Source: Gimesia chilikensis (GTDB taxonomy: Bacteria > Planctomycetota > Planctomycetia > Planctomycetales > Planctomycetaceae). From it: DNA of 64,000 nt. Within the stretch, counting starts at the first letter, position 1, and the number at the start of each line of letters is the position of its first letter. A program made the translations under genes and the position numbers. The notes under the pieces were generated by a model. It ran no database searches, was not told the origin of the DNA, and saw only the letters and a list, made by a program, of their open reading frames with translations. Below are positions 55,648-64,000 of the stretch, one piece after another. The DNA lies in assembly GCF_008329715.1 (NCBI RefSeq), contig NZ_VTSR01000007.1, positions 1 to 64,000 of the forward strand, in the 5' to 3' direction.

Positions 55648-57423
55648 TTACTGGTTTCCAGCAGGTTCAGCAGGTGTCTCGTTCTGCGGTGACGGCTGGG
55701 ATGTATCTGGTTGTGTGCCTGCACCAGGTTCTGCTGCAGGGGGGCTGTTATTACCGTCCGCTGGCTCTGCGGGAGTATCTTCCTGAGCTGCGGGGGGCGC
55801 TGCCGGTTGACCCGGTGCCGTGCCTGGAGTTGCCAGGCCCGAGGCTGGAGGTTGACCGGGAGCCGCTGGAGTATCTGTTGCGGGTGCTTCTGTCGCAGCA
55901 GGATCGCCTGGCTGCCCTTCAGTTGCTGCACCTGCTTCTCCGGTAGGTTGCTGATTTCCATCAGTCTGTTCTGCTACTTCAGCACCTTCGGGTGGTACAT
56001 ATGGTTTATAAATCGTCATCAGTCCGGCGACAGTGACGACTGCCAGTTCCGGGTCATTCATCGCTGCATCGAGCAAGCTGCGGTTTTCTGCACCGGGTTG
56101 AAGACCGGAACCAGGAACGCCACCGGCTTCCGCTTCCATTCCAAAACCGCCAGACACGCCTGCACCAGGTAAGCCAAAGTTATCGTTGCCAAAACCAGAT
56201 TCGGCACCGAAGCCTCCTGCAGCACCGGAGCCTCCCATGGCACCGCCCCGCATGGCTGCACCGCCTGCGTTGGCGACGATCGGCTGCATGTTGTCCGAGT
56301 ACATCGAAGCCATCTGGACGCGAACAATTTTGGTCGGCCAGGGCATGCTGCTCAGGGATGCCAGCAGATCCGGAAGTTTGGAAGACTGGATAGTTGCTTT
56401 GAGATAAAAGGCGCGCGTTTTATAGGGGAGGTCTTCTTCCTCATTATAGTAGCGTTTCAGGTTTTGGGACTGGCCGCCCATGCCTCCTCCCATACCACCG
56501 GGTACCATGCCCATGCCTTCGGCGGACATGTCTCCACCCATATCTCCTTCTCCCCCACCGGCGGAGCCGTCGACGTTGTTACCAAAGATCTTCATTAAGT
56601 CCATATCGACATCGATGGAGAGTGTCCCATCGCGGCCGCCGTCCATGCCTGCACCGGGACCAGCACCACCGCTGCCCCCGCCAAACATGCCCCCGCCACC
56701 GGCCATCATTTCGGGATCCATGCCCCCCATTCCTTCCATGTCGCCGCCGGCCGGAGCACTGCCGTCATCACCGGGAGTTCCGCCACGCAGTTCCAGGACG
56801 GAAATCTGTCGTACCGGCGATTCGCTGATGTTGGCTGCACCTTTATTGACTTTGGCGATTGCTTCCAGAATGGATGTGACCAGCCAGACATCTTCCTGGG
56901 CGTTCCACATCTCTTCAGATGTCGGAGGCAGTGTTTTCCATTTATCCAGGGGAACGTGAGGAATGGTATTCGGCGAAAGCTGAACCAGTCCTGTGCCATC
57001 GTTGATGTCAAAGGGATTGGCGGCTTTATGTGCACGGAGGATTTCAAATTTGTAGGCACTACGATAAAGGTTACGCGGTACACGGGTGATCTCACCCCGG
57101 TAAGGGGTGTCTGACATCAGAGGTGTGATTTCCGGCGGCCAGACAAAGAGTTCTTTTTGCTTTTCCCAGACGAACTTATTCGACTCACCGATATAGCTCT
57201 CTTTCTTCTTGTTGATTTCCCGCAGTGCACTGGACCAGGTCTCGTTGGGAGGATTCGGCTGAATCTGGGCATCGGTAAACGCCTTGTCGATGGCGGTTTT
57301 ACGCTCATCGATTTCTTTAGCCAGACTTCCCGTTGCCATACTCCAGCCTACCACGGGCAGGATGAGGGCGATGAACAGGATGATCCAGAATTTATGAGTA
57401 ATCAGAGGTTTCAATTTATCCAT
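55648..57423 (-). CDS. Membrane-anchored Gly/Met-rich protein of PilM-like operon, second gene
   Basis: A 591-aa protein with an N-terminal membrane segment (about 11-32, FWIILFIALILPVVG), a helical region, then a Gly/Met-rich tract (about 225-320, e.g. MEGMGGMDPEMMAGGGG), a folded block (about 325-385, YLKATIQSSKLPDLLASL), another Gly-rich tract and a long Ala/Pro/Gln/Glu-rich C-terminal tail of about 110 residues. PilO-like topology is possible but the sequence does not prove it. Lies between the PilM-like gene (97 bases) and the third gene (65 bases). Confidence 0.65.
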   Translation of the reverse strand: MDKLKPLITHKFWIILFIALILPVVGWSMATGSLAKEIDERKTAIDKAFTDAQIQPNPPNETWSSALREINKKKESYIGESNKFVWEKQKELFVWPPEITPLMSDTPYRGEITRVPRNLYRSAYKFEILRAHKAANPFDINDGTGLVQLSPNTIPHVPLDKWKTLPPTSEEMWNAQEDVWLVTSILEAIAKVNKGAANISESPVRQISVLELRGGTPGDDGSAPAGGDMEGMGGMDPEMMAGGGGMFGGGSGGAGPGAGMDGGRDGTLSIDVDMDLMKIFGNNVDGSAGGGEGDMGGDMSAEGMGMVPGGMGGGMGGQSQNLKRYYNEEEDLPYKTRAFYLKATIQSSKLPDLLASLSSMPWPTKIVRVQMASMYSDNMQPIVANAGGAAMRGGAMGGSGAAGGFGAESGFGNDNFGLPGAGVSGGFGMEAEAGGVPGSGLQPGAENRSLLDAAMNDPELAVVTVAGLMTIYKPYVPPEGAEVAEQTDGNQQPTGEAGAATEGQPGDPAATEAPATDTPAAPGQPPASGLATPGTAPGQPAAPPAAQEDTPAEPADGNNSPPAAEPGAGTQPDTSQPSPQNETPAEPAGNQ

Positions 57424-57520
57424 TGGGGTTTCCTCTACACTCCGAAGAGAATCAATTTATTTTCAGTTTTACTTGTAGTTCAAAATCCGTTGTCACAAAA
57501 GTCGAATCCGTTTTCGCGGA

Positions 57521-59671
57521 TCAGGCGGGAGGAGCCTCGCCTTCAGCGCCGGGGGTCTCTCCCCCTTCTCCTTCAGCAGCCGGTGCTTCGGGTGGATTTT
57601 CTTCTCGCTCCAGCACTGGAATTGGTTGCCAGACGAACTCCAGCGTGAAGGTGGTCTTCTTCAGCGGGATGACTTTCGTTTCTTTCTCGGGACGTGGTCG
57701 CGGGCGAACTCCCGGACGTCCCATCGGACCCATTGGAGACGAACCGAAGCCGACATCCTCTCCCGGAAGCGCCCCCATGCCTGGCTGACCGCCTCCCAGT
57801 CCCGCGAAACCACGGCCCATACCACCGTCCATGCCGCGCATCCCGGGTGGTTTACCGTACGGATAGTACTGGAAGGGACGCACTTCGTCTTTGAGAATGA
57901 CCGCATGAGAAATTCCCATTTTGCGAACATCTACGGGTTGCGAATTCGGGTTTTTGACAGTCCAGGACTGCAGGTTCTTGAGTAGTGTTTCATGCACGTA
58001 GAGTACGCCGACATCAGTTGTCGGTTTGGATTCATCGTGATGGTAATGCACGCCGGTCAGTGTGAAGACGTAGCCTTCACCTTCGGGTGGCTTTTCTTTA
58101 TCAATAGGTGGCAACAGCGATTTGGCCTGCGGAGAGAGTTTTTCAAACCACTGGGCCAGATCTTTGTGATGGGTGACTGTGATACCGGGCAACTTGATGC
58201 GGTTGCTCTTGGCAATCTGTTCGTTGTCGATTTCATCGCCGACATCGCGTGGCAGACATTCATCAATGGCCTTGTAAACTTCCAGCCAGTTCTCGCGCGA
58301 ATCGAGATTCCAGACCAGTTTGTTACCGTTTTCGATCAGGGTTGTGAATTCCCCGGCAGCGGAGTCATAGCTGGATTTATAGCCCGAGACCTGTGTGGTG
58401 AGGTTATTGACTTTCGTTTCTGCTTCTCCAAAGCGATCTTTGCTGACCGAATTGGCAACGTTGCTGTAACCGACGGCTGAAATACAGAGGCCGACCATCA
58501 AAGCGGCAGCACTGACCACCGCCCATGGTTTCTTGCGGCGGATTTTACGAGCCGTCGCAATTTCCGGTGGCAGAAGCGTGGTGCGAATCATGGTCTGCTT
58601 GAGTGCCTGCAGGGCGATCCCGTAGGGCACTGTGAAAGTCAGGATGTTGTCCTGGAACAGGGGTTCGTTGAGGACGGCATCGCCGACCAGCCCCTGGAAG
58701 TCATCCAGACGTTCAACTTCGTATTGCAGGTTCTGCTGCAGGAATTTCTGCAGACCGGCGAGTTTGAAACCATTGCCGGTACCGTAGACCTTAGAGATCT
58801 TGGCTTCGCGGTTCACACTAGAGAAATATCCGATGGAACGCTGGATTTCCGAGACGTATTCGTTGAACACGGGACGCAGCGCCTGGAAGACCGCACGGGG
58901 ATCTTCGGAGCGGGTGGCATTACATTTCAGGTGCTCCGCTTTGGCGAAGGTGAGTTTCATTTCCTTGGTCAAAGCACGAGTGAAGTGGTTACCGCCGATG
59001 GGGACGTTACGGATCCAGATTTTGCTGCCGTTCGTTACCATCAAGGTGGTACTGTCGGCACCCATGTCAACCACGATGGATGACTCTTCCGGGTTGCCAT
59101 CGTAATCGGCATCGACCCGCATGCCGAGTGAGTCGTAGCAGAGTGTGTTATACAGACCCAGTGGTGCGATCTGAATCAGTTCCACTTCGACTTTACGATC
59201 AACGAACGGCTTCAGGGTTTTGAGGACCTGATCTCGTTTCATGGCGAAGATACCGACTTCGGCATCCAGCATGTAGCCCCCTTCTTCGATACCGCCTCCC
59301 AGAGGCTGGTAATCCCAGATGACATCTTCCAGGGCGAAAGGGATCTGCTGCTTGGCTTCGTACTTGACGATTTCCGGAACACGGTTGGCCTGAACCGGCG
59401 GCAGCTGGATAAAACGGGCCAGTGAAGTCTGTCCCGGAACGCTGATGGCAATCACATCTCCCTTGATTTCATTACGGGAGAGGAATGTATCCAGTGCCTG
59501 ACTGATCAATTCTTCGGGATCTGCGTCGGGCTGGCTGAGAATTTTCGGATGCGGGATATAGTCGAAGGCAACCGCAATAACCTGGTCGGCCGCTTCGGCA
59601 TACCGTAGTCGGATGGCCTTCAGTCCGGCCTGTCCTATTTCAATGCCCCAAACAGCTTGATTTTCTGCCAT
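57521..59671 (-). CDS. pilM: PilM-type ATPase fused to a PilN-like membrane part
   Basis: A 716-aa protein. The first 370 residues are an actin-fold PilM/FtsA-like domain: WGIEIGQAGLKAIRL at the N-terminus, VPGQTSLARFIQLPP, VVDMGADSTTLMV (phosphate-2 motif) and YGTGNGFKLAGL. A basic stretch and one membrane span (about 388-405) follow, then a helical periplasmic part and a Gly-rich, basic C-terminal region (GMRGMDGGMGRGFAG). In canonical systems PilM is a separate cytoplasmic protein that binds PilN's short N-terminus; here the two roles appear fused. Head of a three-gene operon. No pilQ or pilB within the window. Confidence 0.8.
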   Translation of the reverse strand: MAENQAVWGIEIGQAGLKAIRLRYAEAADQVIAVAFDYIPHPKILSQPDADPEELISQALDTFLSRNEIKGDVIAISVPGQTSLARFIQLPPVQANRVPEIVKYEAKQQIPFALEDVIWDYQPLGGGIEEGGYMLDAEVGIFAMKRDQVLKTLKPFVDRKVEVELIQIAPLGLYNTLCYDSLGMRVDADYDGNPEESSIVVDMGADSTTLMVTNGSKIWIRNVPIGGNHFTRALTKEMKLTFAKAEHLKCNATRSEDPRAVFQALRPVFNEYVSEIQRSIGYFSSVNREAKISKVYGTGNGFKLAGLQKFLQQNLQYEVERLDDFQGLVGDAVLNEPLFQDNILTFTVPYGIALQALKQTMIRTTLLPPEIATARKIRRKKPWAVVSAAALMVGLCISAVGYSNVANSVSKDRFGEAETKVNNLTTQVSGYKSSYDSAAGEFTTLIENGNKLVWNLDSRENWLEVYKAIDECLPRDVGDEIDNEQIAKSNRIKLPGITVTHHKDLAQWFEKLSPQAKSLLPPIDKEKPPEGEGYVFTLTGVHYHHDESKPTTDVGVLYVHETLLKNLQSWTVKNPNSQPVDVRKMGISHAVILKDEVRPFQYYPYGKPPGMRGMDGGMGRGFAGLGGGQPGMGALPGEDVGFGSSPMGPMGRPGVRPRPRPEKETKVIPLKKTTFTLEFVWQPIPVLEREENPPEAPAAEGEGGETPGAEGEAPPA

Positions 59672-60347
59672 GTGTCTGGTTACTCCTGCTTTCTGGTGGA
59701 ACTGGAACCAGTACTACCAGAGTGCTTGCGAATCGTGTTGCGAAATTGAATGTACGAAGTGAATTCCCGTCACCTGGATGAGAGAGCTTGTTCAGGCGGA
59801 CGGAAGAATCTGATTTCAGTCATTTCTGTAGAGACAGGTCAGGAAAAAATCGATAGCGATAATTCCCTAACATAAGGCTATCACAGGGTTTTGTATAAAG
59901 TCAATGAAATAACGGGTTTTGCCATCGAGTTCATCAAATTTTATCAGTCTGCTCCCTGCAACTGGAAGCCCGGAAAAGCGGTTTAACGATGCTCTTTTTG
60001 GGCCTCTTGAGTGACCTTTTATCTGCCTCTCGAAATGTTGGACGGATGCTTCTGGGCGAAAAGTTCCCGCAAACATCATTTTTAGTACGATTTTTCCAGA
60101 TTTTTTGCTGGATTTCATCCACAGAATCAGGTTAGTCGCTATGAGATGTGGTCTGTGAGCGGGTGAAACGGGGCTGTATTTAAGTATTGTTTCAGCATGC
60201 ATTTGGGATTTCTGACCCCTGTAGGAATCAGCACTATGGATACTCGGAACCAGTTTACGTATGCTAATTGTTGTGACGGTTTGTGCCGACACCAGGCCTG
60301 CCGCGTAATCTCATAAAATTATATCTTCTGTAAAGTATTGCAGTGAA
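59672..60347. other. 676-base divergent intergenic region
   Basis: Lies between the PilM operon start and the GH38-like gene. A minus-strand TTGACT near 59904 could be a -35 for the pil operon but the -10 is poor. I see no supported ORF, tRNA or strong hairpin. Such a long gap may hold regulators or an RNA not recognisable by eye. Confidence 0.4.
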
Positions 60348-63263
60348 ATGACATACAATGACATTGTGATATTGATTCCGTGCCACAGTCTGGATGACTT
60401 CCCGACAGAGCTCGATGAAAAAGAGGCGGAAAGCCTGCTGAATGCCTTTGCGGTTGCCTGGCATCCGGAACTGTTGGCAACAACCCGGGTGATTCCGAGC
60501 TGGCACCGTTCTGATGAGCCTCCGCAGTTTCTGACTGATCGACTGTTGCTGGTCCCCAAGACGGCGGAAGACTGGCTGCCTTACGGCTGGATTGAAGAGG
60601 CTGAGTCAAACGGAGCAACCGTTGTCAGTGGCAAAATCCAGCGTGACGAATATACCGAGGCGGCCTTAGCCCCCCTGCACTCCAGCGAGGAGTCGAGTGA
60701 ATCTGAAACAGGGAATTTTGCTTCGCCGTCAACAGTCGGGTTGTCAGCAGATCTGGTCGCTGATTTTTACGCACTCGGTTTCTGTTATATTCAGCTGGAA
60801 CTGCTCACCCGCTGTATGCACCATTTCAGTAGCCTGGATGAAGCTACGATTCAACGGGAAGCAATTGCCGCCGCCGATGCCGCACTCGCTCACGATGAAG
60901 AAGCTGCCCGGGCGCACCTCAAGGCCTGTTTCGAGGTGTTGCTGGAAAACCGCGAACGGTTCTATCCCATCGACTGTTACCTGATTGACCTCTGTCTGGT
61001 CGCTCCAGAATGGGCCAAGGAGAGCTTTAAAGAGGCGATCGAAGACGAGCAACCTCTGAACATCCTGATTACGGCGCAGGATCTGGAGACCATTGCGGAA
61101 CAGAATCCGGACCTGATCACGGTCTTGAAAAAGAGCTGTGATAACAGGGAGACGGAAGTCATCGGTGGTGAGCGGGAAGAGATCGCCACCCCTGTGATTG
61201 CGGTGGAATCGCTGATCTGGCAACTCCAGGCTGGTTCAGAGAAGATCCGCGAACTTTCAGGACGGGCACCGACGACCTGGGCGCGACGACGGTTCGGACT
61301 GGCTTCCCTGCTGCCGATGCTCCTGCATCGATCGGGATTCCATTCAGCCCTGCACCTGGTTCTGGATGACGGGATTTATCCGGATTACGAACAGAGCAAG
61401 ATTCACTGGGAAGGTGCAGACGGCACCATTCTGGATGCCTACTCCCGGATTCCGATGTCAGCCGAAGGGGCGGCGAGCTATCTGCGATTCCCTCAGCGAA
61501 TGGCGGAGTCGATGGAGGAAGATCAGGTCGGGGCATTGATGTTTGCCCGCTGGCCGGATGTGAAATCGCCCTTTTATCAGGACATGAAACGCATTCATCG
61601 CTACGCGCCGGTATTAGGTAGCTTCGTCCTGCTGAATGACTTCTTTCAGGATACCGAATCTTCAGGGCGGCATTCTTCCTATGATGCGCGAGAGTATCTC
61701 TCTCCCTTTTTGAGCCAACTTGTGGCGATGCGGAAGCCGGACCCGTTGAGTCGTTTCATTGACTGTTTTCAGAGACACGACGAGTTTATGGCGGGGCGCT
61801 GGTTTCAGACAGTGGCCCAGGCAATCTATGGGAAGCCGATTCAGGAACCATCTTTATTAGAGCTGGAAGCAAAGGTTGAAGACGCACACCCGGACGCTGA
61901 GGAAGAGACGATCCAAGGTGCACGTGCAGCACTGGAGGGTTTCCGGGAAGCGGGGGTCAAAAAACTGGCCGACATCATTCTGCAGGGAGCTGACTCATCG
62001 CAGTCCGGTGTGCTGCTGTTGAATTCACTTTCGTTTAACCGGCGTGTCGTTGTCGATCTCCCTGATTTTCCCTTTGAACCGGAACCGCGGGATTACATCA
62101 AGGCGACTCAGTTCGATGGGCAGCGCAAACAGGCGGTGGTGGAAATACCAGGTGCGGGATTCGTCTGGCTGCAGCCCGGGAAGAAGCCGGCACCGGCGGT
62201 TAAGAGTCATATCCCGATTGGTGAGCCCCTGCTGTTACGCAACGAATTCTTCGAAGTGCACATCCATGAAGAGACCGGCGGGATTGCGCAGATCAAAGAG
62301 TATGGTCGTAAGCCTAATCGCCTGAGTCAGCAGTTGTCATATCGTTTCCCCTATCAGCGGAATATTCCCCGCCCCGATCCCCTGGGGGACTGGGATGAGA
62401 AAACACCCTATGCTGCTGTCCGAGGTGTGAAAGCCGAATTGACCTGTGCCGGACCCGGAATGGGCGAAATTGTCACCACCGGCGAGCTGTATGATCAGGT
62501 CAGCGACAGCCCCCTGGCGACGTTCCGACAGACATTTCAATTGTGGCGGGGACGTCCGGTACTGGATGTGAAAATCGAGCTGGATGTGCAGGTACAGCCC
62601 GAAGGAAATCCGTGGGACCATTACTATGCGGCCCGTTTTGCCTGGGGAGACAGCACGGCGTCTCTGACGCGTTCGCTGCTGGAAAGTGCCCACGCGTTTC
62701 AGGGGGAACGCTTTGAAGGCCCGCATTATTTTGAAATCGCCGAAGGCGAGGAGCGGGTGACGATTCTGAATCACGGGTTGCCCTTCCATCGCAAAACCGG
62801 TCCCCGCATGCTCGACAGTATGCTGGTGGTCGAAGGAGAAACCAGGCGCGAGTTCCAATTCTCGATTGCCCTGAACCAGAACTTCCCCATGCAGCTGGCT
62901 CGAAATGCGATGGTGCCGGCAGCTCAGTATGCCAGTCCCGCAGGTCCACCGAGAATGGGAGACCAGGGGTGGCTGTTCCATGTGTCGGCCAGTAATGTGC
63001 AGATCACCCGGGTGATGGATCTTAAACACGATGAGCTGCGCCCCGAGGAATCACGGAAGGGTTTCGCCGTACGTCTGCTCGAAACGGAAGGCGTGCATCG
63101 TTCAATTAAGCTGCGTTGTTTCAAATCTCCCGTAAGCGCCCGGCAGCGTGATTTTCAAGGGAAGACCGTTGTGGAGCTCCCCGTGGAGGAGGATGCGGTG
63201 CTGGTCGAAATGTCGCTGTATGAAATTGCCGAGATCGAAATTTTCTTTGAGGAGTCGAACTGA
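60348..63263 (+). CDS. Large GH38-like (alpha-mannosidase-related) protein
   Basis: A 971-aa cytoplasmic-looking protein (no signal peptide). The C-terminal third resembles the beta-sandwich domains of GH38 alpha-mannosidases (LLLNSLSFNRRVVVDLP, then LLRNEFFEVHIHEETGGIAQIKE). The N-terminal half has the DIVILIPCHSLDDFP start and a helical part with WARRRFGLASLLPMLLHRSGF, GH38-like in outline, but the canonical His-x-Asp metal and nucleophile motifs are not obvious. It may be an inactive or divergent member. Co-transcribed with cmk, whose start is three bases after its stop. Confidence 0.6.
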   Translation: MTYNDIVILIPCHSLDDFPTELDEKEAESLLNAFAVAWHPELLATTRVIPSWHRSDEPPQFLTDRLLLVPKTAEDWLPYGWIEEAESNGATVVSGKIQRDEYTEAALAPLHSSEESSESETGNFASPSTVGLSADLVADFYALGFCYIQLELLTRCMHHFSSLDEATIQREAIAAADAALAHDEEAARAHLKACFEVLLENRERFYPIDCYLIDLCLVAPEWAKESFKEAIEDEQPLNILITAQDLETIAEQNPDLITVLKKSCDNRETEVIGGEREEIATPVIAVESLIWQLQAGSEKIRELSGRAPTTWARRRFGLASLLPMLLHRSGFHSALHLVLDDGIYPDYEQSKIHWEGADGTILDAYSRIPMSAEGAASYLRFPQRMAESMEEDQVGALMFARWPDVKSPFYQDMKRIHRYAPVLGSFVLLNDFFQDTESSGRHSSYDAREYLSPFLSQLVAMRKPDPLSRFIDCFQRHDEFMAGRWFQTVAQAIYGKPIQEPSLLELEAKVEDAHPDAEEETIQGARAALEGFREAGVKKLADIILQGADSSQSGVLLLNSLSFNRRVVVDLPDFPFEPEPRDYIKATQFDGQRKQAVVEIPGAGFVWLQPGKKPAPAVKSHIPIGEPLLLRNEFFEVHIHEETGGIAQIKEYGRKPNRLSQQLSYRFPYQRNIPRPDPLGDWDEKTPYAAVRGVKAELTCAGPGMGEIVTTGELYDQVSDSPLATFRQTFQLWRGRPVLDVKIELDVQVQPEGNPWDHYYAARFAWGDSTASLTRSLLESAHAFQGERFEGPHYFEIAEGEERVTILNHGLPFHRKTGPRMLDSMLVVEGETRREFQFSIALNQNFPMQLARNAMVPAAQYASPAGPPRMGDQGWLFHVSASNVQITRVMDLKHDELRPEESRKGFAVRLLETEGVHRSIKLRCFKSPVSARQRDFQGKTVVELPVEEDAVLVEMSLYEIAEIEIFFEESN

Positions 63264-63266
63264 CAG

Positions 63267-63929
63267 ATGATCGTGACGATTGATGGTCCTGCAGGATCGG
63301 GTAAAAGCACCGCAGCGCGGGGGCTGTCTCAGCGGTTGGGTTTCGAGTTCCTGGATACCGGGGCCATGTATCGTTGTGTGGCGCTGGCGGTCCTGAACCA
63401 GGGCATCGATCCAGCAGACTCACAGTCCGTCGGCAACGTCAGTCAGCAGATTCGTATTTCTTTTGCTGACGCGCATGTGATTCTGAACGGAGAGGATGTC
63501 ACCCAGGCAATTCGGACTGCAGAGGTCTCGGAAGCGGCGTCAAAGGTCGCACAATATCCTGTGGTTCGGGAAGCACTGGTGGATTTACAGCGACAGGCGG
63601 CCGAGGGGGTGAATATTGTCAGCGAAGGCCGCGATCAGGGGACGGTGGTGTTTCCAGATGCACTTTGCAAGTTCTTTCTGATTGCCGACCCCGAAGAACG
63701 TGCCCGGCGCCGCTTTGATGAAATGCAGGGACAGGATCAGGAGATTACCCAGGCAGAGATACTGCAGCAGATCCACCAGCGCGATCAGCGGGATGAAAGC
63801 CGCACCGTCGCCCCGCTAAAACCGGCCGACGATGCGGTTGAAATCAATACATCTCAGCTTTCAATCGAGGAAGTTCTGGATCAGCTTGAGCAGACCGTTC
63901 GTGAGCGTCAGGCTGCTTCAGCCGAGTGA
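63267..63929 (+). CDS. cmk: Cytidylate kinase
   Basis: A 220-aa CMP/dCMP kinase. P-loop DGPAGSGKST is at 6-15, the CMP-binding LDTGAMYR follows and SEGRDQGTVVFPDA and RARRRFDEM give the NMP and LID regions. TTTGAGGAGT precedes the ATG. It is joined to the GH38-like gene upstream. The last 71 bases of the window contain no recognisable gene. Confidence 0.95.
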   Translation: MIVTIDGPAGSGKSTAARGLSQRLGFEFLDTGAMYRCVALAVLNQGIDPADSQSVGNVSQQIRISFADAHVILNGEDVTQAIRTAEVSEAASKVAQYPVVREALVDLQRQAAEGVNIVSEGRDQGTVVFPDALCKFFLIADPEERARRRFDEMQGQDQEITQAEILQQIHQRDQRDESRTVAPLKPADDAVEINTSQLSIEEVLDQLEQTVRERQAASAE

Positions 63930-64000
63930 ATGCCGCGCAGATAACGGTTGAACCTGTTACTAGAACATCAGAGTCAAAGTGGCAGTCGTGCGGCTGTCGA

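Overview
The window looks like chromosomal DNA of a planctomycete (Planctomycetota), most like a marine Gimesia/Planctomyces-type organism. The basis is a cysteine-rich YTV-repeat cell-wall protein, a DUF1501 Tat-exported protein, a secreted sulfatase, several multi-domain secreted proteins with no close model counterpart, and moderate GC (about 53% by eye). Species assignment is inference. I see no prophage, insertion sequence, CRISPR array or rRNA; the region reads as ordinary core plus lineage-specific chromosome.

Layout. 1-12.7 kb: a Tat-exported enolase-superfamily enzyme, a GNAT acetyltransferase, a LuxE-like adenylating enzyme paired with an aldehyde dehydrogenase, a YheT-type hydrolase, an SDR, a DUF2784 membrane protein, then an intramembrane-sensing histidine kinase and PhoB-type regulator directly upstream of a delta-9 acyl desaturase, and an amidase. 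12.7-18.4 kb: an information-processing block, ffs (SRP RNA, not annotated as an ORF), dnaX, ybaB, recR, rpoN, then thiL on the other strand. dnaX carries two long A-tracts, each followed at once by a -1-frame stop, a strong candidate for production of a short gamma form by slippage. 18.6-32 kb: HtrA-like protease, TPR protein, YTV protein, acyl-CoA dehydrogenase, Na/Pi cotransporter with PhoU-like tail, tRNA-Arg(CCG), a DODA-type dioxygenase, a LexA DNA-binding domain without its protease half, DUF1501, csrA and a sulfatase. 32-44 kb: a protease/LamG-like/SirB1-like fusion, a secreted protein, a GlpG-like rhomboid, an M16 peptidase, an Nramp-related transporter lacking the usual metal motifs, a GT2 glycosyltransferase and a multi-spanning TPR membrane protein.

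44.6-50.7 kb is a partial Tad/Flp pilus locus: flp pilin, a 36-codon membrane micro-protein, prepilin peptidase, CpaB, CpaC secretin and CpaE. The CpaF ATPase and TadB/TadC platform are not in the window. 50.7-53.3 kb holds a small hydrophilic protein, a DinB-fold protein and folC. 53.3-59.7 kb is a minus-strand operon of a PilM-PilN-like fusion followed by two large single-pass proteins with Gly/Met-rich tracts, ended by a good terminator; this is the best candidate for a poorly described system. The window closes with a large GH38-like protein and cmk.

Start codons were re-chosen where upstream Shine-Dalgarno sequences, signal peptides or promoters argued against the longest reading frame; these choices are stated in the entries.
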